Below, piece after piece: positions 48,791 through 60,049 of a DNA stretch of 64,000 bases. The position numbers and the translations under genes were made by a program. Below the pieces are notes generated by a model. It saw only the letters and a list, made by a program, of their open reading frames with translations, did not search any database and was not told the origin of the DNA. Source of the DNA: Maratus speciosus (taxonomy: Eukaryota > Arthropoda > Arachnida > Araneae > Salticidae); assembly GCA_963932465.1 (NCBI GenBank), contig OZ010786.1, forward strand, positions 596,677,038-596,741,037, given 5' to 3'. Position 1 is the stretch's first letter, and each line of letters opens with the position of its first letter.

Positions 48791-49924
48791 TAGTCCAGGC
48801 AATAGAGACCGTATAAGGGCTCTACCTAGCAAATTCATGGTAGCTCTGGAAAAAGGCTTACTACATGTTTTTTGGGACGCTGAATCCGAATTTTTAACTT
48901 CCCACCAAAATTTCCACCGGCACCCCCCCCCCCCCCCAAATTTTGGTAAAATGCCCCCCAAAAATGGTTTTTATTAAAAAAATTATTTTTTTTATTGTTT
49001 TAGTGAAAAAGTATCTAAAAATTCAGAATGTAGACAAAATTTTCAACAAACTAGATATATGACATTATGACTTAGGATGAAGGGGAAAGGGGGATCTGCC
49101 TCGGAACATGCGCGAGGTTCTGCGTGAGTTAAGTTGCGCAATTCCACTTAACCACTCATTCGCTCTCCCATCTCCCCTCCGAACTTTCTCTATAAGGTTT
49201 ACTTTAAGTTTTTTGGGTCGCTGAATCCGAATTTTTTACTTCCCCCCAAATCTCCCCCCCCCGACCCCCCCCCCAAATAGTTGTTTTTAACTTAAATTTC
49301 GTACTGTTTTAGGGGAAAAGCATTACAAAATTCAGAAACTAAACAAAATTTGCAACAAATAGGATATATGACATTATGACGTAGGATGAACGGGGAGGGA
49401 GGAGGGCTGCCTCTGAACATGCACTGCGGCGCTACGTACACTAAGTTATGAAGTCCAGTGGAAAAATTAATACTAGTTCTGGGTTTCGACTCACTTTATG
49501 TTTTTGGGGTCGCTGAATCCGAATTTGTAACTTTCCACCAAAATTTCACCCGGCAACCCCTTAAAAAATTGATTTTTTGAAAAAATTTGGTTTTTGAGAA
49601 AAGCGCGCATGTTCCGAGGCAGATCCCCCCTCCCCCTTCATCCTAAGTCATAATGTCATTGATCTAATTTGTTGCAAATTTTGTCTGCTTTTTGAATTTC
49701 TAGATTCTTTTCCCCTAAAACAATAAAAAAATTAATAATAAATTAAATGATTTTTTTAATAAAAACCTTTTTTGGGGGCTTTTTACCAAAATTTGGGGGT
49801 GTTGCCAGGGAAATTTTGGTGGGAAGTTACAAATTTGGATTCAGCGACCCAAAAAACATAAAGTAAGGCGATTTCCAGAACTACCATTAATTTTGCTAGG
49901 TAAAATTCCCTATTGCCTGGACTA
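48791..49924. mobile_element. Foldback element with ~320-bp arms and three internal repeats
   Basis: TAGTCCAGGCAATAG and CTATTGCCTGGACTA are the outer ends. The arms run to GCCTCGGAACATGCGCG on the left and its mirror at about 49605. The word GGGTCGCTGAATCCGAATTT (or GGGACGCTGAATCC) recurs in the same direction at about 48874, 49214 and 49505, so the centre was built by tandem repetition at ~340 and ~290 bp. C-rich runs follow the first two. No reading frame. Confidence 0.7.
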
Positions 49925-50789
49925 TAAGGGATTATATTAAATTTTTCTTTGATGACCTAAGTAAAAACTGACTTTAAAAACAAAATTCTTATATTACTTG
50001 TTATATTTTACTCGCACCACAATTTAAAAAAATAAATTTTGTTATATATTTTCCTTGCACATGTTGTTAAACTATATAAGTAATATTTATCTTCAAAAAA
50101 GGTGTCGGAACTAGATTTAAAAAATAGTCGTTTTGTGGCAGCCCTGCATATTTAATATTAAAACTAAGACGTGTATGCAAGTTACAATGTATTTATAAAT
50201 GAAAATTTACTTAAGTATACTCAACGTGTCCAAATCCTCCATCAATGTACGCAAATGCATCCGAGTATACGCGATCATGTGTATGCGATGCATATGCTTG
50301 CACGTGTATTACTGACGATGCTGGAAACAGCGAGCACACTTAACCTGATTTCCTAAATAAAATAAATTGTACTTTATTTTACATGTGATAGTTTTATTAG
50401 CAAATATGCATCTGTCTTATATTTCCATACTACTGCAAGCGGCTTGTGAGACGTATTTAGGCCTGTGATTGGATGTCATGAAATTAACATTTCAAAGATT
50501 TTTTTTATTTTATTTTATACGTAAGACCTCATTCTTATTAAATCGAGAATGATCTTTATTTTTGTAACTGACCTTTTTCGCTATATCTCATAATTTTCTA
50601 GATAGGCTCGATAACTTCGAAATTTTGACACTCGGGGGTGCTGCAGTCATTGATACAGCGAACAGAGATTTTATTATAGACAGACATTTCACGATTTTAG
50701 CTTTAGATATTAAGGAATTGTTTAATGATAAACTACTGCTGCCAGCTTTTACGTCTTTTTCCTACACTATACATGAATAGATAAAATTA
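49925..50789. other. AT-rich sequence, no gene seen
   Basis: One 61-codon plus-strand frame (50171-50356) without recognised motif. No element ends found. Confidence 0.3.
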
Positions 50790-51426
50790 CAGTAGAACCT
50801 CGATTATCCGAAGTAATTAGGACCGACCCTCTTTCGGAAAATCGAAATTTTCAGATAATCGAGAATGCTTCAATTTTAATATATGTGCTATTTCTTATTA
50901 TGGTAACTAGTGCTAATGAAAATAAAGCAATAACAAAATAGAAACAAGAATAAATTACCTGAATTTTATTTTTGAAATTAAGTGCCTTTTACATATTTCA
51001 CAAGGGTTTGAAACAATATTTTGTTTGTAGCAGTTTCGATTTCATTTGTTTTGAAGCTCTATCACGAAGTTTTTTAATATTATTATTTTACCAGTATCAC
51101 AGTTTTTCTGCTGCTCCAGTCATGTCAAACCTTTTTCAAAACATTCCAAAGCTTCCGAATGACTAATTCGTTCGTTCCTTTCCGCAGTTTACGGGAACTC
51201 AAGTTAAATTCAAAGTAATTTTGAGACAGGGGAAAAAATATTTAAAATCACTCGTGGTTCGGAAAGGACCGCTTGCACACAAGTAATATGATAGTAAAAA
51301 AAAAAAAAAAAAAAAGGCTTTCAAAATGAATTTTGCACACAAGAAATGTGATAGTTAAAAAAAAAAAAGAAGTTTTAAAAGTGGATTTCGGTTAACCAAG
51401 AGTTTCGGTTAAAAGAGAATCTACTG
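50790..51426 (-). mobile_element. Tigger/pogo-like deletion derivative 2
   Basis: CAGTAGAACCTCGATTATCC and the complement ending GAATCTACTG, between TA dinucleotides. Sequence and structure parallel the element at 7973: same TTCGGAAAATCGAAATTTTC-type internal arm, same CCTGAATTTTA junction. Two A-rich tracts (51297-51316, 51357-51368) interrupt the 3' side. Confidence 0.8.
51042..51160 (-). pseudogene. Tigger transposase C-terminal remnant, with stops
   Basis: Minus-strand reading gives EALECFEKGLT, stop, LEQQKNCDTGKIIILKNFVI then ELQNK and stop. It aligns with the open frame at 8206-8421 (EAFECFAKDLAWLKQQKDCD...). It is the same fragment of the same gene, more decayed. Confidence 0.6.
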
Positions 51427-51462
51427 TATCATATTTAAACACCAAAAATTAAGATTGAACAG

Positions 51463-51705
51463 ATGTTATTTTTCTGTTCATATAAAGTGGTTGGAAAAAG
51501 CGTAAAAGTTGGCAGCTATGATAAAGGGACTGTACGCCCTGTATATCTGACTAGAGAAGTGCAAGAAGTGTTACAGGCTGATTTTGACGAGAGCGGTATC
51601 GTTGAAAATATCTCGTCGTGGGGAGTAAAAAACTCAATGGAACTACCCGTCGCATATCAGCCATTGTCGAGATATCCGATTTATGTCGCACAATCTGTTT
51701 TTTAA
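51463..51705 (+). other. 80-codon reading frame of repeat origin
   Basis: The frame includes KVGSYDKGTVRPVYL and SSWGVKNSMELPVAYQPLS. Its middle (TCGTGGGGAGTAAAAAACTC...) is shared, inverted, with 54620-54700. The frame's end lies in an inserted segment. I recognise no protein family. It looks like a chance frame in a repeat. Confidence 0.3.
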
Positions 51706-52208
51706 TTACAATGTATTTATGTTACATTATCATATCGTTAAATTTTAAAATTTTGCTGTTAAATGACTTTCTGTTAACTTAATTATGTTATTTATGTTTA
51801 GAAATTAAATATGCAAAAATAAAAAATAAAAAACTTGGGAAAAAGTAAAGATAAGTTAATGGCTGCATACGCAGTGCTTTTTATATTCTATTTGCCCAAT
51901 TATTTTTGAAAAAATAAATTTTTTAGTACATTTCTCTTGATGTTGCAAAGGTACATCTCAAAGATTTTTATTTAAGAAAATGGTGCGAGATGAATTAAAA
52001 AATAGTCCCCAACTGTAGCCTTATAAATGTATTGTCTCGTGTGCTGTATGTGTGTTTGTTGATGCTGGACATTTTTAGTATTCACTGGTGATTGTGGTCT
52101 TCTATATAGAAGTGTGCAGGAAGCTATCTAACAGCAAAAATTATAAATTTAACGACGTAAGAAATGTTACGGCGTAAATACTTTATAATATATAAACACG
52201 TAAGTGAC
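51679..52208. mobile_element. Insertion revealed by an empty-site copy
   Basis: Sequence up to GAGATATCCG (51678) and from GGAGGTCCGGGGCT (52209) is continuous in the inverted copy at 54700-54590. There GAGATATCTGG is followed by GGTCCGGGGCT after ~12 bases. The ~530 bp between begin ATTTATGTCGCAC and end GTGACATAA, a weak inverted pair. It is a probable non-autonomous insertion of unknown type. Confidence 0.5.
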
Positions 52209-52565
52209 ATAAGGAGGTCCGGGGCTCAAAATTCTATTTTTTTTTATAGAGATTTTGTTATGAAATTGTTTTCTGAAATATCTTTTAATATAATAATAAT
52301 ATTGCACGTAAAAAAAAACCTGGAAAAATTTAAATATTTTTTAATTTAAATTGAAAAAGTTTAAACATATTTAATATTTGATATAACTCTGGATGTACTT
52401 ATTCGATTTACAAAATTTTTACACTTTTCTGTACAGAAACTGTGTTATTTTAATTCGTCTTCAGGATTTCTTAAAATATTGATTATGAATTTTATTAAAA
52501 AAAAAATGTAAGTAAAAAAATGATGTTTTTTATGAGTGAGTTTTGCATTAATCGCATATTTTGAG

Positions 52566-52805
52566 GTCCCACCAGTGGCCGAGAGGTTCTGCTCTCGAAG
52601 CTGGTAGACGGGAGGTGCTGGGTTCGATCCCAATCGCGCCCGTCGGCCTAATCGTTCGAAGTTTTCGTGGTTTTCTTCGAACCTTGGTTCTCCAAGCGTT
52701 AATACGGGTTAGGTTCCCTTAGAAAGACCTCCACGGAAGGCACCCCCCTTAGGGCCTATATCAAACGTGCTGATAATTGGCCGACATAAATACAACCAAC
52801 CAACC
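52566..52805 (+). mobile_element. tRNA-derived SINE, full-length copy
   Basis: A 240-bp unit with an A-box word TGGCCGAGAGG, a B-box word GGTTCGATCCC, a unique body (CGTTAATACGGGTTAGGTTC) and an AACC-repeat tail. It is flanked by a perfect 15-bp target duplication ATCGCATATTTTGAG (52551-52565 and 52806-52820), the sign of LINE-driven retrotransposition. The head resembles a class II (Ser/Leu-like) tRNA with a long variable arm. Confidence 0.8.
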
Positions 52806-52820
52806 ATCGCATATTTTGAG

Positions 52821-53447
52821 AATTATCACTCAAAATTAAAAATCCTGAAGGCAATTTGTTGATAATATAGCATAAAATCGCTGTTAAAAAATTTCATACA
52901 TATATCTTGCAAGGAACTTTAGATAGAGTGATTCCGCGATTTATGCCGCACATTTTTTTAAATTTGTGTATAAAGTCCCATGGTGGACATAAAATAAAAA
53001 AAAATCATACTGTGCTATTTAATGTTAAATATACAATACGTGTGCTGCGACAGAAAAATTCAAAACAAATAATTAATATTTTTTAACATTTTTTTTCTAA
53101 AACATTACTCGGCGGAGCGTCATCCGTACATTCAAACTGAGGCGCCACACTTGTGCGGTAGTTATGCCGCGCTTGTAATAAGAAGAGAATGAAATTATAA
53201 ATAAAAATATTCAAATAAGTATTAACATCTGGACTATAATTAGCGATGTAATAACAAAATGAAACTAAATGAGTACAACGAAACGTATTAGTAGATTCAA
53301 ATTAATAATTGTTTGCCTACTTTCACTATTAAAATTATCGACTTACTGTTTTACATTAAATTTTAATTGTTATTTCATCAACAACGTAACATCAATGTAT
53401 TAGAGGGAAAAGAAAAAATGTAAAATTGTGTTTACATAACTTATTTG
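52821..53447. other. AT-rich sequence, no gene seen
   Basis: Recurring words ATTTATGCCGCAC (about 52940) and TTATGCCGCGC (about 53165) resemble TTATGTCGCAC at 51683. That hints at further copies of the element at 51679. Confidence 0.35.
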
Positions 53448-53629
53448 TTAACCCTTTTGGAACCGGTGGCTTTTACACAAATTTTATTCGGTTCGCACAA
53501 CTTTTTTAAAAGAAGTTATCTTTAGTTAAATAATAATGAAAATGCTTTCTTTTTTACTGGTGCCAGAAACAAATTTTGTATGCTCTATATGAAGGTGCTT
53601 ATATGCACCTATGGTCCTGAATGGGCTAA
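53448..53629. mobile_element. TTAA-type MITE P10
   Basis: TTAACCCTTTTGGAACC at the left, GGTCCTGAATGGGCTAA at the right; the last TTAA has become CTAA. A terminal repeat of the TTAACCCTTT..GGACC kind, 182 bp, non-coding. Confidence 0.6.
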
Positions 53630-54498
53630 GAGACTTGTTTTTTCGACAACAATCTACAGAAAAAGTGTCGAAAAAGTACAGTAACTACAATCGAGTAACC
53701 ACATTTGAATCATGACGCAACGAAGCCAATTACACTTTCTCTTTTTTGGAGTAGTTTTCTAAGCATCCCTTGCAAAGAACGCTTGCGTTACGCGTAATCC
53801 AATTTTTCATTATTATCATCTTGACTTGCATCTTTCTTGCCCTTCTTACTTTTTATTTTTCCCTTTTTCTCCTTTGGTTTTAGTAAACTTGATAACATGC
53901 CTAACATGGTTAGTCTGTACAAAAAGAAGAGGAAAAGTTAATAACACTTAATCATCCAGTACAAAAGAAACAGCGGCATGTATATCAGAATTGCAGTGCG
54001 GCATGTATCCCATTTTGCATGGTGCAGACGTCTGCCATCACAGTTACCTGCCATCGCTAAGGGGAATGGCGTAACCATACACACAGTACTCTATACTAAC
54101 GCTACACTTAGTTTTGATTTCGAAATCATTCATGCATTTAGTAATTAGTGTATGAAAAGTATTTAAACATAACGTGTTTAAAAGTTTGGACAGTGAAATC
54201 ATGCACTTACGCCAAAATAAGGATTGTACTTCTACAAGTAAACATCGAAATGGGATTCACGCTATACACTGGTTAAAATAATCTCATTGCGCACCTATAC
54301 TGTGCGTTTGACGACCATCTACCGATAATTACAAGAAATACAAGGGGTGCGACATCTATCCCGGATGTGGCGACTCTCCCGGAGTTACCCTATAATCTTT
54401 TAAAGTTGGCAAATAATGAAAAAATTCATTCTGAGATAAAATGAGCTAAAGTTCTCGTCAGTGGGCCGCTGATGCATCGCTTCTCAAGGCAAAAGGTG
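53630..54498. other. Mixed non-coding sequence
   Basis: Slightly GC-richer than most of the window near 53700-54080. GCGGCATGTAT occurs twice (about 53971 and 54000). No coding frame, no clear element end. Confidence 0.35.
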
Positions 54499-54720
54499 TT
54501 ATATCTCTGGATCTAATGAGGATAAAAGCATGCTGTTTGCGGTATTTAACGCTAAAAAATCAGTATTTTTTAAGCCAATAAAAAATTTTATTTTTTTTTG
54601 AGAATTTTTAGCCCCGGACCCCCATAAATTACCAGATATCTCGAAAACGACTGATTTGCGACTGGTAGTTCCAGTGAGTTTTTTGCTACCCACGACGGAA
54701 TCTTTCCAAAGACAAATACA
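54499..54720 (-). repeat. Inverted copy of the 51.6/52.2-kb repeat, without insertion
   Basis: On the minus strand it reads TCGTGGGTAGCAAAAAACTC, then ACTACCAGTCGCAAATCAG, GAGATATCTGG and GGGGTCCGGGGCT. This is the uninterrupted form of the sequence split around 51679-52208. The 64-codon minus frame here is not the same frame as at 51463. Confidence 0.5.
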
Positions 54721-55035
54721 AATGTTCTATTCAAAATTACTTTTAGGAATAAACAAGGATTCTGCACCCCTATATGTTACATATACGCAATGCTGATCGG
54801 GAAGCGATTAAATAATCAAACGTTACTCTTCAGAAATTCTGATATTATACTTTCTGGAAATCCAAGGGTATGATATAGCAGACAGTAAAATTGGACTCAA
54901 TTTAAGATTATCAATAATTTGCTTATTTTTTTTTTCCGTAAAAAAAAAAGACATTGAGAAAAAAACTCATTTTTCTAAAATTAGAGGTACTTTGAGAACA
55001 TCAATCCGAAGAAAAAAAAAAAAAAAAAAAAAAAA

Positions 55036-55237
55036 GGAGGTGTTGGGTTCGATCCCAATCGCGCTCGTCGGCCTAATCGTTCGGAGTTTTCGTGGTTTTC
55101 TTCGAACCTTGGATTTCCAAGCGTTAATACGGGTTAGGTTCCCTTAGAAAGACCCCCACGATGGGCACTCCCCCCTCGGCCTATATCCCTCGAGCAGATA
55201 ATTGGCCGTCAAAAATCAACCAACCAACCAACCAACC
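55036..55237 (+). mobile_element. tRNA-derived SINE, 5'-truncated copy
   Basis: It follows a pure A tract (about 55012-55035) and starts within the tRNA-like head at GGAGGTGTTGGGTTCGATCC. The body matches the copy at 52566 (CGTTAATACGGGTTAGGTTC, AATTGGCCG). It ends in five AACC repeats. The A tract may be part of the target site or the tail of an older retroelement. Confidence 0.75.
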
Positions 55238-55355
55238 GTAGAAAAAAATCTTTCAAATTTAATAATTTTAAAATTTGTTTTAAGAAAAACGTTTGCTTAT
55301 ATTAGAAATAAATTGCTTCCCACATAATACACACATGCACACATATATGTATATA

Positions 55356-56177
55356 CAGGCTGATTAACACGTTCACGCCGGCGCTGTGGGTCATACTCGA
55401 CTGTCTCAGAGTTGTCAAGTCTCCGGCTTTTTGCACACCACTATTATTTTAGAGAAAATGTTGTTCCTTTAAATCGTCCAATTCTCCTAATTAAATAAAA
55501 CAACATTTTCTGTATTAAAATACTGGTATCCAAAAAGCCGGAGACTTGGCATCTCAGAGACCGTCGAATGTGACCCACCGCACCGGCGTGAACGTGTTAA
55601 AAAGAAAGTTTACAAAATGACATGGCAAATCAGGCATACAATAAGAATGAAAAATCACAAAGGAACATAAGGTAGAAAACACTTATTGAGTCACAAATAT
55701 AGGATATTCCATCCTAACTCAATTTAGGTTTACCGTAATAATTTTCAGAAAACTGAAGTACATTATAATAAAATATTTAACAAACATTCTCACCTTTGAT
55801 GTTAATATGATAACACCAAACAAAAGTGGTAGAAATTTGCATTATACCCGATAGCAGTATGTACTTCACGCCCCACATTTTGGGCTGTGATTATCAATTC
55901 ATACGGTATCATCGATTGGTTGAACAACATATTTTACCAAATCTTTTCGTGATGTTAGCACATGTTACACAAAGCAAGGTACATATCGTAGGACTTCCAT
56001 TACAATGTGTTTATTTTTCTCGAAATTATAACCGTGAACCCGGGTTCAGCTAGGATGAAACACACTTTATTTGCGATTAAATAAGTGGTTTGCGACCCTA
56101 TGATCCTTGTGATTTTTTTAGACTTGTTGTATGCCTGATTTGCCATGTCATTTTGTAATCTTTTTTGAATTACCCTG
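55356..56177. mobile_element. TA-flanked element (mariner/Tc-like ends), interrupted
   Basis: Right end ..TTTTTTGAATTACCCTG|TA. The left end TA|CAGGCTGATTAA is continued, after the inserted MITE at 55364-55600, by AAAAGAAAGTTTACAAAATG. Joined, it mirrors the right end. The inner arm GACATGGCAAATCAGGCATAC is mirrored at 56130-56150. The interior (75- and 88-codon frames) has no recognised transposase. Confidence 0.65.
55364..55600. mobile_element. TTAA-flanked MITE P7 nested in the TA element
   Basis: TTAACACGTTCACGCCGG and CCGGCGTGAACGTGTTAA are perfect inverted 18-mers including TTAA. The inner arms AAGTCTCCGGCTTTTTG and CAAAAAGCCGGAGACTT also match. It is 237 bp, well preserved and likely young. 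Its removal with one TTAA restores the host element's terminal repeat. Confidence 0.85.
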
Positions 56178-56661
56178 TATACAATGAAACTGATTTCCAC
56201 CAGGAGAAAGTAGTTACAAGAAAGTAAAAAATTAATGTAATATTTATTAATTACAAAAACTCTCACAATCTAAACGACCGCATTACATATACACCAACGC
56301 TTTTTTAGTGTATTTTTATAATTTATAATCGAGAACATATTGCACAATGATTTGAAAGAATGTGACAGAATTGATATCTATTGCAATCTTCCAATATAAT
56401 GTAATATATTACAAAAAAGAATAATAAATAAAAAGTTTACATTTTTATTGAACCCACGAATTGACTTAAATTTTTTTTTCGACGAACCTACCAAAAAAAA
56501 AAACAGGGAAGAGTTCCATATTCTGTTCCGGTGGGCGCGATTGGCGAAGTAATCCAACATGACGTCAAAATACCGTTGTAGTATCTTACCAAATTTTTCA
56601 AGATGGCGGAAAAACATGGTTTTTAAATATATTTATAAATATATGCTTATTGAATAAATGT
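56178..56661. other. AT-rich sequence, no gene seen
   Basis: A 79-codon minus-strand frame (56378-56617) lies here with no recognised motif. No element ends found. Confidence 0.3.
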
Positions 56662-56669
56662 TATATATG

Positions 56670-56837
56670 CAGGGGTGCAAGTGCTGCGCAACAAGTGGCT
56701 GATTGCTACCACTAAATTTTTATAATATTCCTCACCTTATTTATTGTCACACATTTCTTAGATTTAACAAGGCGAAGAATATTACTAAAATTTAGTGGTG
56801 AAAATCAGCCATTTGTTGCGCAGCGCTTGTACCCCTG
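56670..56837. mobile_element. hAT MITE with perfect 8-bp target duplication
   Basis: CAGGGGTGCAAGTGCTGCGC and GCGCAGCGCTTGTACCCCTG are the inverted ends. CAGGGGTG is a classic hAT terminus. The flanks TATATATG at 56662-56669 and 56838-56845 are identical. The 168-bp body is a near-complete palindrome (ACCACTAAATTTTTATAAT mirrored). Confidence 0.9.
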
Positions 56838-56981
56838 TATATATGTCACATGTTGAAAAAATTTAAGTATAATGTTCATTTAAATATGTATTACTTTTAT
56901 GTAGTATATTTTACTTATATTAGATATGTAATATTATATACAGAGATATGCATGCATAAATGTATAATATATACCTATCTA

Positions 56982-57531
56982 TCTATATTATAAAGGACAA
57001 ACATATCTGTGCGTAACGCATACGTCATTCTGCGAATGGCAACACTTTGAAATTTGAAATAAAATTTTGGTTTTGCGATTTTCTCCACTGCAAATTTTTA
57101 AACTTTTAAACATCGCACCATTTAAATTTTTACACCATCGTATAAGGAAAAAAATACTTTTTTAAATGCAATTTGTTTGAAAGCTGTATCTCAATTTAAT
57201 TTTGAGATATTAATTTTTTTGTGGTTTTTAATACATTCTTTTGTAATTGTGGCAACTGAAGAACTCCATTTCAGTTGAAAGTCATGGAGGGTTGAAAATG
57301 AAGGGAAAATAATCACGGAAGAATGAAAATATTAAATTTCTGTACATTTTTGTTGCCATTTTCTCATAAAAACTGAAAATAAAATTGAAATTAAAATACC
57401 TGCTATGTCAGCGATTTTTTAAATTTCTAAATATCACATATTTTCAATTTTTAAACCGTCAAATACTCTCAAATGCAATTTGTTTGAAAATTGTATCTTA
57501 ATTGACTGAGTTATTATGGTTTTTTAAATAA
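56982..57531 (+). repeat. Two ~190-bp direct repeats after a Helitron-like 5' word
   Basis: A|TCTATATTATAAAGGAC looks like a Helitron 5' end but no matching 3' end was found. Two related blocks (57043-57235 and 57350-57527) share AATTTTTAAAC, CATTTAAA/CAATTTTTA words and AAATGCAATTTGTTTGAAA. Non-coding. Confidence 0.4.
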
Positions 57532-58643
57532 CTAGCCTCCCGCGGCGACCAATTTGGTCTCCCTTAAATGTATGCTAGGCATTGTATCATGTTACTTTTA
57601 TTCATAACTTAATTTACTTGCTCAATCCTTCGCCAACGCCAAATTGGAAGATTTTGATAGCGAAATCGAGAACTCGCTACTTTTATGTTAGTCGGGCACA
57701 GGTGATAAATCGCCAAACATTGTACCCGTCGTATTTTTTCCCCATACTTCGTTAATTCAGATTAAAATATAATCCTTTCTCATTTTATTTAGAATGTATT
57801 AATTTAAAAATGAAACCTTTAAAATTCATGACTTTCACTTAAAAAAAGAAAAAAAAAATTCTTTAGAAAAAGAAAAAAGAATAAATAATACCATAAACCA
57901 TTTAATTTCAACATCAAAGCATTGTTTTAATTTACCCCTCGAAAAATAAAAAATGCTGCTGGCGAGTTAAAAAATGCTATTGGCGAGAATTGCGCCCAGC
58001 TAACATAAAAGTACGAGTTCTTTGCGATCATGATGGCGACTTTTATGTAGTTCTATTTGAAAAAAAGTATTTAATTAAATCGGTTCCTAGAAAAAAAAAA
58101 TTCTTTTCTCGCCATGGACCTTTTCTCTATTTCGCGAAGTACCTATACTGGAAAAGTGCCTTCATTTATTTATTTATTTACTGTATTTTAAATTAGATGA
58201 ATTAAAGACGGCACAGGTGTCATATATGCACTACGTTTGCGCGTCTTTTTTCTGACGCCAATGTCATATACGCACCGGGGTACTTAACTGGCGCCAAAGT
58301 GTCGTTATTTTGATTGGTATGGTAAACCGGATGTTGTTGTTTATTTATTAATAAATTGTTTATTTACTTTTATGTTATTTTTTAAAATTATATAAATTTT
58401 TTTGTTCTATAGTTAATAATTAAACTTTTTATTTGTTTATTGTTATTCCCTTTTTAAAAATATAACAAAATAACCAATGAGATGCGTTTCATTTGGGCTT
58501 TGCCATTAAACAATTCACAAATAATCATAGTTTCTGTGCCACGTACGATAGCGTAATACATATATAGATTTTCAGTCATAATTTATTTTTAAATGTATCT
58601 CTATCACGTGTAGCTCGATTACGAAAGGTTAATCCGCTTGCCA
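57532..58643 (-). mobile_element. Helitron-like 3' end, second copy, with M2 inserted
   Basis: Minus strand ends CGCCGCGGGAGGCTAG|T. It matches 4785-4940 up to GAAATC.AGAACTC, is interrupted by an M2 MITE, then continues TTCTTTGCGATCATG. GCTCGATTACG (58614) is also shared with 5230. The 5' end is not identified. Confidence 0.4.
57677..58014. mobile_element. MITE family M2 (copy 4)
   Basis: TACTTTTATGTTAGTCGGGC..GTGATAAATCGCCAAA at the left, GCGCCCAGCTAACATAAAAGTA at the right. It splits the Helitron-like copy; the flanking GAACTC/GAGTTC words may be a degenerate duplication. Confidence 0.7.
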
Positions 58644-58850
58644 TTAACCCCTTGAGGTGCGGTGGGATAAAATATATCACACCTAATTTAAACAAGATTT
58701 TCACCAGAAAATTTTTACAAAATTTTATATTTTTAAATTTGGAGGAAAAACTTTAAAAATTGCTTTTCCTTATTTAAAAATAAAATTTTTCGATTATTCC
58801 GGTAAGAATTCGATATTTAAAGTCATTTTTGCTTGCCCCTCAAGGGGTTA
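58644..58850. mobile_element. TTAA-flanked MITE P3
   Basis: TTAACCCCTTGAGGTGCGG and TTGCCCCTCAAGGGGTTA (TTAT for TTAA). Same family as P1 (left part) and P2 (right part). 207 bp. Confidence 0.7.
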
Positions 58851-60049
58851 TAACAATGTAAAAAGTTCAGCATTTGTTTCCGTCTAATGTTCCATAACAA
58901 AATTGAAACTTCCTCTATAGAAAAAAAAATAAAATAATATAAATAAGAAACAAATTTAACAGACATGTGATTGAACCACGCGCTTAGAGCACCGAAATGA
59001 TCGGAAAGACTGACGTAAGTCGAAAAATCTTAGTTTAATAACTCCTGGCATGCGGTGACATGTGAAAATATCGCTTTTAATAAATTTCGAAACTTTATTT
59101 GATTGCATAATTGAAATTTTCATATAAAAATTCTTTTTGATGTTAGTGAGCAATATAATATATATATTACATGTAAAAAAATATTTAGAGTTAAAAAATA
59201 AAATAAAATGGTTTTCATCTATATACTGTAACCCGAGGAGCTCGGGTACAATCCCCTTGTATAAATAAATGCTATACTTTTTTTTATTTCCATTTATTAA
59301 TTAATCTAATATATAAAAATGAAAATTTGACTATCTGTCTGTAATGCTATACAAACCACAATTTGGAAGCCAGAATGTGAAATGTTACGCACATGTGTAT
59401 TAAAACACGGCTGAAGCAACTAAGGTAATCCGGAATCGAAGTAATTTATGGTTATTTTTTAATTAATAAATATCCACCAACTTAACAGCAATTTCCAATT
59501 AAATAAAAAAAAAATCCGTTATAGCAGTGGTCATCAATTAAAGATCCACAATAAAATTCTTATCACGACAATTACTTTTCTATTGAAAATTTTCAACGTG
59601 AAAAACGAAAATAAATAAAGAAAAGTTTGACAAATTTTTAAAAAAGTGAGTATTACGCCATTACTTCTCTATTGCAAGATTTCCACAAGAAAAATGAAAA
59701 TGAAATAAATAGTTTGACGAATTTAAAAAAAAAATAAGATAATATCATGTCATACTGGGAATATAATGGACGTCAGCAGGTGAATAGATAACGTCATATG
59801 AGTTTGAAAAAGCGTATTGAAACATGATAAAAACCCGATTATGGAAATATTGGCTTATTTTAATATTTTGAGGTTCTACCAATTTGTTTTCGCCAATTTT
59901 AAATCTATTCCATATATATGTGTGTGTGTTTATTAGAATTTCCATAAAGGTTTAGGTCCGTAGAGCTCATTCTTTATTAAGAACTGAAATAAAGATTTCA
60001 GATTTTTTAAAAATAAAATTCATAGAATTTTTGTTCTTGCCATTTTTCT
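58851..60049. other. AT-rich sequence, no gene seen
   Basis: Has an ACCCGAGGAGCTCGGGT hairpin (59231-59247) and a Helitron-like 5' word A|TCTAATATATAAAAATG at 59304. No coding signal. Confidence 0.35.

Noticed and set aside
55826..56053. 75-codon plus frame inside the TA-flanked element
   Set aside because: No DDE or helix-turn-helix motif, and the frame lies between inverted arms of a short non-autonomous element.
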